A stretch of 64,000 nt of DNA from Polycyclovorans sp002706265. GTDB taxonomy: Bacteria; Pseudomonadota; Gammaproteobacteria; Nevskiales; Nevskiaceae. Shown one piece after another: positions 53,583-63,223 of this stretch. The stretch covers positions 1-64,000 of the forward strand of contig CAXBBM010000001.1 in assembly GCA_963973915.1 (NCBI GenBank), given 5' to 3'. The stretch's first letter is position 1. Every line of letters starts with the position of its first letter. The notes under the pieces were generated by a model. It was not told the DNA's origin. It saw only the letters and a list, made by a program, of their open reading frames with translations, and ran no database searches. The translations under genes and the position numbers were made by a program.

Positions 53583-56429
53583 ATGAGCGGATCTCGGTAC
53601 CGTAGTTTTCTTGAATCGTCGACGATTCAGGGTGCCAACGCGAGCTATATCGAGGCGTACTACGAGCAGTTTCTCGAGGATCCGGATTCGGTCGACGACC
53701 AGTGGCGCGCCTATTTCCGGTCGCTGGCCCAGGGCCTGGGCGGCAGTGAGGTTGCCCACAGCGAGGTCGTGGACCGGCTGACCCGCATGGCGCGCGAGCC
53801 GCGCCGCATGATGGCCGCGCAGAGCGGCTTCGACGCCGCCGCGGCAGAAAAGCAGGCCGGCGTGTTGCGGCTGATCAACTACTACCGCGTGCGCGGTCAT
53901 CAGGCCGCCCGGCTCGACCCGCTGAACCTGCAGGTGCCGACCCAGGTGCCGGACCTTGATCCGGCCTTTCACGGGCTCAAGCCCGAAGACCTCGACACCG
54001 TGTTCAACACCGGCTCGATGGTGGCCGAGGACCGGCTGCCGCTCAAGGACATCATCCGCGCGCTGAAGGCGGTGTACACCGACACGATCGGCGCCGAGTA
54101 CATGTACCTCACCGAAACCGCCGAGAAGCGGTGGATTCAACAGCGCCTCGAATCCCAGCCGTTCGCGCCGAAACTGAGCACGGAGCGCAAGAAAGATGTG
54201 CTGATGCAGCTGATTGCGGCCGAAGGCCTGGAGCGCTACCTGCACACCCGCTACGTGGGGCAGAAGCGCTTCTCGCTGGAAGGTGGCGACGCGCTGGTGC
54301 CGTCGATGGACGAAATTCTTCGTGGCTGTGCGGCACGCAATGTTGAAGAAGTCGTGGTGGGCATGGCGCACCGCGGCCGGCTCAACGTGCTGATCAATGT
54401 GCTCGGCAAATCGCCCAGCGACCTGTTTGCGGAGTTCGAAGGCAATTATTCCGCCGAGTCGCTGGCGCGCGCCGGCGACGTGAAATATCACATGGGGTTC
54501 TCGACCGACATCGAAGTTGAAGGCAAGCGCCTGCATATGGTGCTGGCGTTCAACCCCTCGCACCTGGAAATCGTCAATCCGGTGGTCGAAGGCAGCGTCA
54601 AGGCCCGACAGGTGCGTCGTGGGGACAGCGTGGGCGACCAGGTGGTGCCAATCCTGATTCACGGCGACGCCGCATTCGCCGGGCAGGGTGTGGTGATGGA
54701 AACCATGCAGCTGTCGCAGGCATCGGGCTACTCCACCGGCGGCACCGTGCACCTGATCGTCAACAACCAGATTGGCTTCACCACCTCCAATCCCATCGAA
54801 GCGGCATTGGGGCAGGACGCCCGGACCAGCCGCTACTGCACCGACCTGGCCAAGATGCTTGAGTCGCCGGTGTTTCACGTCAACGGCGACGACCCCGAGG
54901 CGGTGGTGTTCGCAACCCGCCTTGCAGTGGACTTCCGCAACGAGTTCCACAAGGACGTGATCATCGACATCTGCTGCTATCGCCGCCTGGGCCACAACGA
55001 GGCCGATGAGCCGTCGGTGACCAATCCGGCGATGTACGAGGTGATCAAGAAGCACCCGACCACCATGACCCTGTTCGCACAGCGTCTCATCGAAGAAAAG
55101 GTGATCACCGAGGAAGCCTTCAAGGACGCGCAACAGGCCTACCGCGACGGCCTGGACAAGGGCGAGAACACCGCGCGCAAGACCCTGGGGCTGGTGGGCA
55201 ACAAGTACACCGTCAACTGGAGCAGGTACAGCAAGGACACCTGGGACGCCAAGGTTGACACCGCAGTGAGCAAGCGCATGTTGCAGGGCTTGGCCAAGCA
55301 ACTGACGGCGCTGCCGGAGGACTTCACCCTGCACAACCGCGTCAGCAAGATCTACGACGACCGGGTGAAGATGGCCGCCGGCGAGATGCCCATGGACTGG
55401 GGCTTTGCCGAAACCATGGCCTACGCCACGCTGTTGAGCGAAGGCTTTGCGGTAAGGCTGTGCGGGCAGGACACCCGCCGCGGCACGTTCTTCCACCGTC
55501 ACGCGAGTGTTTACGACAGCAAGACCGGGCAGCGCGTCACCCCGCTGGCAACGCTCAGCGGCCAGGAGGGCCGTTTCGAGGTCAACGACACGCTGTTGTC
55601 CGAAGTCGGGGTGCTGGGCTTTGAATACGGGTACTCGACCACCGACCCGGCCACCCTGGTGATCTGGGAAGCCCAGTTCGGTGACTTCGCCAACGGCGCC
55701 CAGGTGCTGTTCGACCAGTTCATCGCCAGCGGTTCGGCGAAGTGGGGGCGGCTCTGCGGGCTGACCGTGTTCCTGCCCCATGGCTTTGAAGGCCAGGGCC
55801 CGGAGCATTCGTCGGCGCGCCTCGAGCGCTTCCTCCAGCTTTGCGCCGCCGACAACCAACAGGTGTGCGTGCCTTCGACGCCGGCGCAGATGTTCCACAT
55901 GCTCCGCCGCCAGATGAAGCGCAACAACCGCATGCCGCTGGTTGTGATGACGCCGAAAAGCCTGCTGCGCCACCCGCAGTCGGTGTCGAGCCTTGAAGAC
56001 CTGACGAACGGGCGCTTCCAGTGCGTCATTGACGACGCCAGCGTTGATCCCAAGAAGGTCAAGCGCGTGGTGCTGTGTTCCGGCAAGGTCTATTACGACC
56101 TGCTCAAGGGCCGCGAAGAGGCCGGTCTGAGCACGGTGGCGCTGGTGCGGGTCGAGCAGTTGTACCCCTTCCCGCGGGAAGATTACGAGGCGGTGCTGCA
56201 GCGCTACAAAGGTGCCAAGGAAATTGTGTGGTGTCAGGAAGAGCCCGAGAATCAGGGCGCCTGGTACCAGATCAAGCACCGGCTCAGCTATTACCTCGGC
56301 GCCTCGCATCGGCTGCTGTACGCCACCCGCAAAGGCAGCGCCAGCACCGCGGTGGGGTACCTCAAAATTCACAATCAAGAGCAACAGGCGGTCGTCGAGG
56401 CCGGGCTGAGGGGCGGAGAGCCTGTCTGA
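53583..56429 (+). CDS. sucA: 2-oxoglutarate dehydrogenase E1
   Basis: This 948-residue thiamine-diphosphate enzyme decarboxylates 2-oxoglutarate in the TCA cycle. The ATG at 53583 has GGAG 8 nt upstream and gives the conserved E1 start (SFLESSTIQGANASYIEAYYEQF). GMAHRGRLNVL, HVNGDDPEAV (thiamine motif), CYRRLGHNEADEPS and the C-terminal EEPENQGAW are visible. It is followed by sucB and lpdA in the usual order. Confidence 0.97.
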   Translation: MSGSRYRSFLESSTIQGANASYIEAYYEQFLEDPDSVDDQWRAYFRSLAQGLGGSEVAHSEVVDRLTRMAREPRRMMAAQSGFDAAAAEKQAGVLRLINYYRVRGHQAARLDPLNLQVPTQVPDLDPAFHGLKPEDLDTVFNTGSMVAEDRLPLKDIIRALKAVYTDTIGAEYMYLTETAEKRWIQQRLESQPFAPKLSTERKKDVLMQLIAAEGLERYLHTRYVGQKRFSLEGGDALVPSMDEILRGCAARNVEEVVVGMAHRGRLNVLINVLGKSPSDLFAEFEGNYSAESLARAGDVKYHMGFSTDIEVEGKRLHMVLAFNPSHLEIVNPVVEGSVKARQVRRGDSVGDQVVPILIHGDAAFAGQGVVMETMQLSQASGYSTGGTVHLIVNNQIGFTTSNPIEAALGQDARTSRYCTDLAKMLESPVFHVNGDDPEAVVFATRLAVDFRNEFHKDVIIDICCYRRLGHNEADEPSVTNPAMYEVIKKHPTTMTLFAQRLIEEKVITEEAFKDAQQAYRDGLDKGENTARKTLGLVGNKYTVNWSRYSKDTWDAKVDTAVSKRMLQGLAKQLTALPEDFTLHNRVSKIYDDRVKMAAGEMPMDWGFAETMAYATLLSEGFAVRLCGQDTRRGTFFHRHASVYDSKTGQRVTPLATLSGQEGRFEVNDTLLSEVGVLGFEYGYSTTDPATLVIWEAQFGDFANGAQVLFDQFIASGSAKWGRLCGLTVFLPHGFEGQGPEHSSARLERFLQLCAADNQQVCVPSTPAQMFHMLRRQMKRNNRMPLVVMTPKSLLRHPQSVSSLEDLTNGRFQCVIDDASVDPKKVKRVVLCSGKVYYDLLKGREEAGLSTVALVRVEQLYPFPREDYEAVLQRYKGAKEIVWCQEEPENQGAWYQIKHRLSYYLGASHRLLYATRKGSASTAVGYLKIHNQEQQAVVEAGLRGGEPV

Positions 56430-56484
56430 TGCCCATGTTGCGCTGTAAAAATTGTCAGTCCACTAACCAGAACAAGGAAATTCA

Positions 56485-57729
56485 ATGAGCATCGAGATCA
56501 AGGTGCCTCAGCTGCCCGAGTCCGTTTCGTCGGCCACCGTTGGCGCGTGGACGGTCGCTGAAGGCGACGCCATCAGTCGTGACCAGAACGTGCTTGAGCT
56601 GGAAACCGACAAGGTGATGCTCGATGTGCCCGCGGCCGAGGGCGGTGTGCTCAAGGAGATCCGCATCAAGGCAGGCGAGTCGGTCAAGGCCGGCGACGTG
56701 CTGGGGATCATCGAGCCGGGCAAAGGGGGCAATGCTGAAGACAGCGCGCCGTCCGCCAAGGCGTCTGGCGACGATGACAGCGCGCAGAAGGAAAAGGCGA
56801 AGGGCGATGCAACGCCGAGCAAGTCGGCCCCGGCGGACGCTGCCGACAACGACGGGCAGTTGCCCGCCGTGCGCAAGAAGCTTGCCGAACTCGGTTTGAG
56901 CGCCGCCGACATCAAGGGCTCTGGCAAGGGCGGTCGTCTCACCCTGGAAGACGTGGAGGCACACAAGGCCAAGCCCAAAACGGCTGGCAATGACAAGGCG
57001 GCAAGCAGCGCCCCCGTGGCCAGCGGCGATCGTGAAGAACAACGGGTGCCGATGACCCGCATTCGCCAGCGCATCGCCGAACGCCTGGTCGAGGCGCAAC
57101 AGACCGCCGCCATGCTCACCACCTTCAACGAGGTCGATCTGCAGGCGGTCATGGACCTGCGCGCCCGCCACAAGGAGGCCTTCGAGAAGACCCACGGCGT
57201 CAAGCTGGGCTTCATGAGCTTCTTCGTGAAGGCAACGATCGAGGCACTGAAGAAATTTCCAGTGGTCAACGCCTCGATTGATGGCACTGACGTGCTCTAT
57301 CACAACTATTTCGACATCGGCATTGCCGTTTCGGGCCCCAGGGGTCTGGTGGTTCCGGTGCTGCGTGATGCCGACCAGATGAGCTTTGCCGACATCGAAA
57401 AGGGCATCGCCGCCTATGGCGCCAAGGCCCGGGACAACAAACTGTCGATGGAAGACCTCACCGGCGGCACGTTCAGCATCACCAATGGCGGCATCTTTGG
57501 GTCGATGATGTCGACGCCGATTCTCAATCCGCCACAAAGCGCGATCCTCGGCATGCACGGCATCACCGAACGGCCGGTGGTGGTCAATGGTGAAGTGGTG
57601 GTGCGGCCCATGATGTACCTGGCCATGAGTTACGACCACCGCATCATCGACGGGCGTGAGGCGGTGCTGTCGCTGCGCGCCATCAAGGAAGGTCTTGAAG
57701 ATCCGGCAAAGCTGCTGTTGCAGCTGTAA
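56485..57729 (+). CDS. sucB: Dihydrolipoamide succinyltransferase E2
   Basis: This 414-residue protein has an N-terminal lipoyl domain (lipoyl-Lys43 in ETDKVMLD), a Lys/Ala/Asp-rich linker (about 88-125) and a peripheral-subunit-binding domain (about 128-165). The catalytic core has His385 and Asp389 in YDHRIIDG. It transfers the succinyl group to CoA. AAGGA lies before the ATG. The core also resembles acetyltransferases, but placement after sucA decides the call. Confidence 0.97.
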   Translation: MSIEIKVPQLPESVSSATVGAWTVAEGDAISRDQNVLELETDKVMLDVPAAEGGVLKEIRIKAGESVKAGDVLGIIEPGKGGNAEDSAPSAKASGDDDSAQKEKAKGDATPSKSAPADAADNDGQLPAVRKKLAELGLSAADIKGSGKGGRLTLEDVEAHKAKPKTAGNDKAASSAPVASGDREEQRVPMTRIRQRIAERLVEAQQTAAMLTTFNEVDLQAVMDLRARHKEAFEKTHGVKLGFMSFFVKATIEALKKFPVVNASIDGTDVLYHNYFDIGIAVSGPRGLVVPVLRDADQMSFADIEKGIAAYGAKARDNKLSMEDLTGGTFSITNGGIFGSMMSTPILNPPQSAILGMHGITERPVVVNGEVVVRPMMYLAMSYDHRIIDGREAVLSLRAIKEGLEDPAKLLLQL

Positions 57730-57758
57730 GCGTCGTTTCAGCTGAGGGGCGATGCGCA

Positions 57759-57786
57759 GGCGAAGGCGGGGAAACCCGCCTTCGCC
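57759..57786. terminator. Strong hairpin between sucB and lpdA
   Basis: GGCGAAGGCGGG (57759-57770) and CCCGCCTTCGCC (57775-57786) form a 12-bp perfect stem with a GAAA loop, 30 bp after the sucB stop. There is no T-run after it, so it may act as a stabiliser or partial attenuator rather than a full terminator. It lies in the 135-bp gap before lpdA. Confidence 0.45.
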
Positions 57787-57864
57787 ATTTGCGACACCCC
57801 ATTGAAGGCCGAATTCCGGCGACAATAAGAATGCCAATCAACGTGACAACAGGAGAATGCCGTC

Positions 57865-59304
57865 GTGAGTGAGCGCTATGACGTGATTGTGATCGGAGGC
57901 GGCACCGGAGGCTATCCTGCCGCCATCCGCGCTGGGCAACTGGGCAAGAAAGTGGTCTGCATCAACGCCTGGCTCAACCGCGACGGCAAACCGGCATTTG
58001 GTGGCACCTGCCTCAATGCCGGCTGCATTCCCTCCAAAGCCCTGCTCGAAAGCTCGGAAATGCTGCACAAGGCCCAGCACGAACTCACCCTGCACGGCAT
58101 CACGACCGGCAAGGTGGCCTTTGATCTGGCCGCCATGCAGGCGCGCAAGAACAAGATCAGCAGTGGCCTGACCGGTGGCATCGGCGCCTTGTTCAAGGCC
58201 AACGGCGTAACCGGCATCGAGGGCTGGGCCAGGCTGCTGGGTGATGGCAAGGTCGAAGTCACCCCGCACAAAGGCGACAAGCAGACGCTCGAAGCCGAGC
58301 ACATCATCATCGCCACCGGCTCCGAGCCGGTGCAGCTGAAGATTGCGCCGCACGACGGCGAGTTCATTGTCGATTCCTGGGACGCGCTGGACTTCACCGC
58401 CGTGCCCAAGCGCCTGGGCATCATCGGCGCCGGTGTCATCGGGGTTGAACTGGGCAGCGTCTGGTCCCGTTTGGGCGCCGAGACGGTGCTGCTGGAAGCG
58501 GCAGAAAGTTTTCTGCCGATGGTCGATGCGGCGATCAGCAAGGAAGCCCTGCGCCATTACGGCAAGCAGGGCCTCGACATCCGCCTGGGCGCCAAGGTCA
58601 TCAAGGCGGCGAAGAAGGGCAAAGGGGTCGAAGTCAGTTTCGAGCTCAAGGGCAAGACTGAAACCGAGACTTTTGACAAGCTGATCGTGGCCGTGGGTCG
58701 CCGTCCGTTCACCGACAAGCTGGGCGCCGAAGACGTGGGGCTGGAACTCGACGAGCGTGGCTTCATCAAGGTCGACAAGGGCTACCGCACCAATCTCAAG
58801 AACGTGTACGCCACCGGCGACGTCATTGGCGGCGCCATGCTGGCGCACAAGGCCATCGAAGAGGGCGTGGCCCTGGTCGAGCAACTGGCCGGGCACCACA
58901 CCCAGGTCAACTACAAGGCGGTGCCCAGCGTGATCTACACCTCACCTGAAGTCGCGTGGGTGGGAATGTCGGAGGCCGAGGCAAAAGCAGCGGGCCACGA
59001 CGTCAAAACCGGCGCCACCTCGTTCGCGGGCAATGGTCGCGCCAAGGCACTGGAAGCGGCGGTGGGGCAGATCAAGATCATTGCCGATGCCAAGACCGAC
59101 CGTATTCTGGGCGTGCACATGGTGGGGCCTTACGTCTCCGAGCTGCTGGCCGAAGCCGTGCTGGCGCTGGAATTTGCCGCAACTTGTGAAGATATTGCCC
59201 TGACGATGCACGGGCATCCGACCCTGTCGGAGAATTTTCATGAGGCGGTACTGTCCGTGGACGGTCGTGCCATTCATGCCATCAACAAAAAGCGCGCGGC
59301 CTGA
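57865..59304 (+). CDS. lpdA: Dihydrolipoamide dehydrogenase E3
   Basis: This 479-residue FAD enzyme has a GTG start at 57865 with AGGAGA 8 nt upstream. The FAD-binding GGGTGGYPAA, redox disulfide Cys49/Cys54 in GGTCLNAGCIPSK, NAD-binding GAGVIGVELGS, second FAD motif YATGDV, and C-terminal catalytic HGHPTLSENFHEA are all seen. It reoxidises the lipoyl groups of the 2-oxoglutarate dehydrogenase complex and possibly others. Confidence 0.97.
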   Translation: MSERYDVIVIGGGTGGYPAAIRAGQLGKKVVCINAWLNRDGKPAFGGTCLNAGCIPSKALLESSEMLHKAQHELTLHGITTGKVAFDLAAMQARKNKISSGLTGGIGALFKANGVTGIEGWARLLGDGKVEVTPHKGDKQTLEAEHIIIATGSEPVQLKIAPHDGEFIVDSWDALDFTAVPKRLGIIGAGVIGVELGSVWSRLGAETVLLEAAESFLPMVDAAISKEALRHYGKQGLDIRLGAKVIKAAKKGKGVEVSFELKGKTETETFDKLIVAVGRRPFTDKLGAEDVGLELDERGFIKVDKGYRTNLKNVYATGDVIGGAMLAHKAIEEGVALVEQLAGHHTQVNYKAVPSVIYTSPEVAWVGMSEAEAKAAGHDVKTGATSFAGNGRAKALEAAVGQIKIIADAKTDRILGVHMVGPYVSELLAEAVLALEFAATCEDIALTMHGHPTLSENFHEAVLSVDGRAIHAINKKRAA

Positions 59305-59323
59305 GCCGCAGGAGTTGCACACG

Positions 59324-59914
59324 ATGCCCATGTTGCCCCCCATGTCCCGTCTGGCCGGCCTTGTGGCCGTGTTGATGCTGACCACGCTGCCGGTACAGGC
59401 CGCGGTCGTTGATCTCAATGTCGGCGATGACAGCTTCAGCGGCCAGTTCACCGGGACTGCCCCCAGCGTTCGCGAGAACACGGCCGAGTACCAGTTCGGC
59501 TTCATTGTCCGGCCCGACGACGAGCCCGAGCTGCAGCAGTTTCACGGCCAGTTTCTGGTGACCGGCGATGCCGGTGCCGCCGAGTTCGATCTGCGCGCCG
59601 GCCTGGGCGCGCGGCTGGTGTACATGGACATCGGTCCCTTCGACGGCTTCGCCCTGGCCTTTGGCGGCGAGGCGCGCGCCAAGATCCCCACCATGGACCG
59701 GCTGTCGGTGGGCGCCTACGGCTTTATCGCGCCCAGCGTGACCTCTTTCAGTGAAGTCGAGGGCTATACCCAGATCGGCGCTGATGTGGCCTATGAGGTC
59801 ATTCGCGGCGGTTCGATCTATCTCGGCGCCCGTCATGTCGGCTACAAGTTTGACGACGCCGGCCGCTTCACGGCCGACAACGGCATGCACGTCGGCCTGC
59901 GGCTGGCGTTTTAA
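59324..59914 (+). CDS. YfaZ-like outer membrane protein
   Basis: This 196-residue protein has a signal peptide (MSRLAGLVAVLMLTTLPVQA, cleavage before AVVDLNV) and alternating hydrophobic beta-strands ending in an aromatic Phe (GLRLAF), as in outer-membrane beta-barrels. The pattern (LNVGDDSFSGQF at the start, GARHVGYKFDD near the end) resembles the YfaZ family, whose function is unknown. The start at 59324 is chosen because it includes the signal peptide. Confidence 0.8.
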   Translation: MPMLPPMSRLAGLVAVLMLTTLPVQAAVVDLNVGDDSFSGQFTGTAPSVRENTAEYQFGFIVRPDDEPELQQFHGQFLVTGDAGAAEFDLRAGLGARLVYMDIGPFDGFALAFGGEARAKIPTMDRLSVGAYGFIAPSVTSFSEVEGYTQIGADVAYEVIRGGSIYLGARHVGYKFDDAGRFTADNGMHVGLRLAF

Positions 59915-59935
59915 GGGCCGGGACGAGAACACACC

Positions 59936-60652
59936 ATGGGACGTGGCCCGAGTATCGCCAACCGCAAAGGTGCATCCGATGCACAACGCGGGCGGTTGTT
60001 CACCAAATTGATCCGTGAAATCAGCATGGCCGCGCGACAGGGCGGCGCCGATCCGGACAACAACGGTCGCCTCAGTCTGGCGATCAGCCGCGCCTTGTCG
60101 CAAAACATGCCCAAGGACACCATCGAGCGCGCCATCAAGCGTGCCGCGGGTGAAGGCGCCGACGCCACGCAGGAAATCCGCTACGAAGGCTATGCCCCCG
60201 GCGGCGTGGCGGTGATGGTGGACTGCATGACCGACAACCCGACGCGCACGGTCGCCGAGGTGCGCCATGCGTTTTCCAAGCTGGGCGGCAGTCTCGGTAC
60301 CAGCGGCTCGGTGGCGTACATGTTCAGCGAGCAGGGGCAGCTGTTGCTTGAGCTTGACGACGACGCCCTCGAAGAAAAGCTGCTGGAGCTGGCCTTGGAC
60401 GCCGGTGCCGACGACGTGATCAGCGATGGCGGCATCGTCGAGGTGGTCACTGCGCCGGCGCAATTTGCAGCGGTCAAGGCGGCGGTCGACACCCTGGGCG
60501 TGGCCTATCTGGAGGCCGCCGTCGTGCAGCGTCCGGCAACCACGGTGGCGGTGCAGGGCGAAGACGCCGAACGCGTGGCGAAATTGATCGAGCGGCTGGA
60601 AGAGCTGGACGATGTGCAAAGCGTCTACGCCAACGCAGACTGGCCCGACTGA
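59936..60652 (+). CDS. yebC: YebC/TACO1-family protein
   Basis: This 238-residue protein has MGRGPSIANRKGASDAQRG at its start, the family signature being the lysine- and glycine-rich N-terminus. NMPKDTIERAIKRA and GYAPGGVAVMVDCMTDN are also present. Members are annotated as transcriptional regulators; recent work links several to translation through ribosome contacts. It is followed by ruvC 2 bp downstream, the standard yebC-ruvCAB order. Confidence 0.95.
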   Translation: MGRGPSIANRKGASDAQRGRLFTKLIREISMAARQGGADPDNNGRLSLAISRALSQNMPKDTIERAIKRAAGEGADATQEIRYEGYAPGGVAVMVDCMTDNPTRTVAEVRHAFSKLGGSLGTSGSVAYMFSEQGQLLLELDDDALEEKLLELALDAGADDVISDGGIVEVVTAPAQFAAVKAAVDTLGVAYLEAAVVQRPATTVAVQGEDAERVAKLIERLEELDDVQSVYANADWPD

Positions 60653-60654
60653 GG

Positions 60655-61167
60655 GTGACCCGCATCATCGGCATCGATCCCGGCTCCCGCTATACCGGAT
60701 TTGGCGTGATCGACATTGTCGGTCGCAGTGAGCGTTACGTGGGATGTGGTCGCATCAACAGCATGGCCGGCTCGATGGCCGAGCGGCTCAACCTCATTTT
60801 CACGCGTCTCGGTGAGGTCATCCACGAATATCGGCCCGATGAAGCGGCACTGGAAGAAACCTTCGTGAATCGCGTCAATGCCGCCAGCGCACTGGTGCTG
60901 GGGCAGGCACGCGGCGTGGCGTTCTGCGCGCTGGGCGTCAAGGGCCTGACGGTGGCCGAGTACAGCGCCTCGCAGGTCAAGCAGGCGGTGACCGGGTCGG
61001 GCCGCGCCGACAAGGCGCAGATTCAGCAGATGGTCTGCCTGCTGTTGAAACTTGAAGCGGCTCCCGTGAGCGATGCCGCCGACGCACTGGCCGTGGCCTT
61101 GACGCACGCGCGGGTGCGCGCCACGCGCATGGCGACCGGGCAGGCTTACGCGGGATCGTGGAAATGA
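60655..61167 (+). CDS. ruvC: Holliday junction resolvase RuvC
   Basis: This 170-residue protein starts with GTG at 60655. The RNase H-like fold has the catalytic Asp7 in IGIDPGSRYTG, and Glu in the ALEETFVN motif. The C-terminal acidic pair lies in SDAADALAVALTHA. It cuts Holliday junctions made by recombination. The stop overlaps ruvA as ATGA. Confidence 0.96.
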   Translation: MTRIIGIDPGSRYTGFGVIDIVGRSERYVGCGRINSMAGSMAERLNLIFTRLGEVIHEYRPDEAALEETFVNRVNAASALVLGQARGVAFCALGVKGLTVAEYSASQVKQAVTGSGRADKAQIQQMVCLLLKLEAAPVSDAADALAVALTHARVRATRMATGQAYAGSWK

Positions 61168-61757
61168 TTGGCCGCCTGCACGGCAAACTGGTCACCAAGG
61201 CGCCGCCGGCGCTGATGGTGGACGTGGGCGGCGTCGGCTACGAAGTCGAGGCGCCGATGTCGACCTTCTACGCGCTGCCGGCGCTGGGCGAAACGGTGAC
61301 CTTGCACACTCATCTGGTGATACGCGACGAGGCGCATCTGCTGTTCGGCTTCGGCTCGCTGACCGAACGCAAATTGTTCCGTGACCTGATCCGCGTGTCG
61401 GCCATTGGACCCAAGCTGGCCCTGGCGATCCTGTCCGGCATGCAGGTCGACGAATTCTGGAACTCGGTGCGGGCCGGTGATGTGGCGCGCTTTTCCAGGC
61501 TCCCCGGCATCGGCAAGAAAACCGCCGAGCGACTGATCATGGAACTGCGCGACAAGGCGGGGGCCACGACCGCGGAGGGCCTGTCAGCCGGCTATGGCGG
61601 CGCCGCGCCGATTGGCGCCTTGCAGGAGGCGCGGGCGGCGCTGGCCTCGCTGGGCTACAAGCCAGCGGAAGTCGAGCGTCTCAGTCAGGCCGTGTTTGAA
61701 GAGGGGCTGGACACCGAGACGCTGATACAGCGCGCCCTGAAGCGGGCCATTCGATGA
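61164..61757 (+). CDS. ruvA: Holliday junction helicase subunit RuvA
   Basis: This 197-residue protein starts at the ATG at 61164 (MIGRLHGKL), overlapping ruvC. An OB-fold N-terminal domain, tandem helix-hairpin-helix motifs (LFRDLIRVSAIGPKLALAIL, FSRLPGIGKKTAERLIMEL) and a C-terminal RuvB-contact domain (about 150-197) are in normal order. It binds the four-way junction and directs RuvB. Confidence 0.96.
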   Translation: MIGRLHGKLVTKAPPALMVDVGGVGYEVEAPMSTFYALPALGETVTLHTHLVIRDEAHLLFGFGSLTERKLFRDLIRVSAIGPKLALAILSGMQVDEFWNSVRAGDVARFSRLPGIGKKTAERLIMELRDKAGATTAEGLSAGYGGAAPIGALQEARAALASLGYKPAEVERLSQAVFEEGLDTETLIQRALKRAIR

Positions 61758-62785
61758 GTGACGAGCGCTTGGTCTCGGGGCAGCGCGCCGACGAAGAGCT
61801 GCGCATCGAGCGCGCCATCCGGCCGCAAAGCCTCAGGGATTACGTTGGGCAGCCACGCGTCGTCGAGCAGATGGGCATCGCCATCGAGGCGGCGCGCCGC
61901 CGGTCCGAGGCGCTGGATCATGTGCTCATCTTCGGGCCGCCGGGCCTGGGCAAAACCACGCTGGCGCATATTCTCGCGGCTGAGATGGGCGTCAACCTGC
62001 GGCAGACCTCAGGGCCAGTGCTGGAACGGGCCGGGGACCTCGCGGCCCTGCTGACCAATCTTGAGCCGCACGACCTGTTGTTCGTCGATGAAATTCACCG
62101 TTTGTCGCCGGTGGTCGAAGAAGTCCTTTATCCGGCAATGGAGGACTACCAACTCGACATCATGATTGGCGAAGGCCCCGCCGCCCGCTCCATCCGCATC
62201 GATCTGCCGCCGTTCACCCTGGTGGGAGCCACCACCCGCGCCGGCAGTCTCACCAGCCCGCTGCGAGACCGGTTCGGCATCGTGCAGCGGCTGGAGTTTT
62301 ACTCGGTGCCTGATCTGGTCTCGATCGTTGCCCGTTCCGCCAGCATTCTGCAGGTGACGCTGGAGCCCGAGGGCGCGCAGGAAATCGCGCGTCGCGCGCG
62401 TGGAACCCCGCGCATTGCCAACCGGCTGCTGCGTCGGGTGCGCGACTACGCCGAGGTTCGGGCCGACGGCGTGATCACCGCCGCCATCGCCGCCGAGGCG
62501 CTGCAAATGCTTGAAGTCGACAGCAATGGCTTCGACCTGATGGACAGGCGCCTGCTGTTGATGCTCATCGAGCGTTTCGACGGCGGCCCGGCGGGGCTCG
62601 ACAACCTTGCCGCGGCCATAGGCGAGGCGCGTGAGACCATCGAGGACGTGATCGAGCCGTATCTGATCCAGCAGGGCTATCTGATGCGCACGCCCCGCGG
62701 CCGCGTGGCAGGACGGCTCGCCTTTCAGCATTACGGCCTGCGCGTTCCCGAGCGGCTGGCCACACCGGATCTGTTTCAACAATGA
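61754..62785 (+). CDS. ruvB: Holliday junction helicase subunit RuvB
   Basis: This 343-residue AAA+ motor has Walker A GPPGLGKTTLAH, Walker B LLFVDEIHRLS, sensor 1 LVGATTRAG and arginine finger SLTSPLRDRFG. A winged-helix C-terminus (GYLMRTPRGR) closes it. It drives branch migration with RuvA. Both ends overlap neighbouring genes by 4 nt. Confidence 0.97.
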   Translation: MSDERLVSGQRADEELRIERAIRPQSLRDYVGQPRVVEQMGIAIEAARRRSEALDHVLIFGPPGLGKTTLAHILAAEMGVNLRQTSGPVLERAGDLAALLTNLEPHDLLFVDEIHRLSPVVEEVLYPAMEDYQLDIMIGEGPAARSIRIDLPPFTLVGATTRAGSLTSPLRDRFGIVQRLEFYSVPDLVSIVARSASILQVTLEPEGAQEIARRARGTPRIANRLLRRVRDYAEVRADGVITAAIAAEALQMLEVDSNGFDLMDRRLLLMLIERFDGGPAGLDNLAAAIGEARETIEDVIEPYLIQQGYLMRTPRGRVAGRLAFQHYGLRVPERLATPDLFQQ

Positions 62786-63192
62786 ACAACAGCGCGCATG
62801 AACTGCAACTGCGGGTCTATTGGGAAGACACGGACGCCAGTGGCGTGGTCTACCACGCCAATTATCTGAAATGGGCCGAGCGGGGGCGCACCGAGTGGCT
62901 GCGGGCCCTGGGCGGCGAGCAGCAACGCTGGATCGTTGAGGCGGGCATCGCCTTTACCGTGGCAGAGATGACCGTGCGCTATCGCCGCCCCGCGCGGCTG
63001 GATGACCGGGTGCTGATCAAGACCGAGCTGGGGGTGCAACGGCGGGCCAGCCTGATGTTCGAGCAACGCGTCCTGCTTGCCGACAGCGGCGAATTGCTGG
63101 CCCAGATGTCGGTTAAAGCGGGCTGCGTCGACGTAAAAACGTTCCGTCCGCGGCCACTGCCTGAGTGGTTTTTCAGTCAGAATAGTGGTTGA
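62782..63192 (+). CDS. ybgC: Acyl-CoA thioesterase YbgC of the Tol-Pal operon
   Basis: This 136-residue hot-dog thioesterase has the catalytic motif DTDASGVVYHANYL with Asp18 and His25. Placement directly before tolQ, and overlap with ruvB, match the conserved ruvB-ybgC-tolQRAB order. It hydrolyses acyl-CoA or acyl-carrier esters near the membrane; its link to Tol-Pal function is unresolved. Confidence 0.94.
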   Translation: MNNSAHELQLRVYWEDTDASGVVYHANYLKWAERGRTEWLRALGGEQQRWIVEAGIAFTVAEMTVRYRRPARLDDRVLIKTELGVQRRASLMFEQRVLLADSGELLAQMSVKAGCVDVKTFRPRPLPEWFFSQNSG

Positions 63193-63223
63193 TTGTTTCC
63201 CCCACATTTCTTGAGGATCTGGC

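Noticed and set aside
53355..56384. 1009-codon minus-strand frame opposite sucA
   Set aside because: It is a codon-structure shadow of a highly conserved gene with no motifs of its own.
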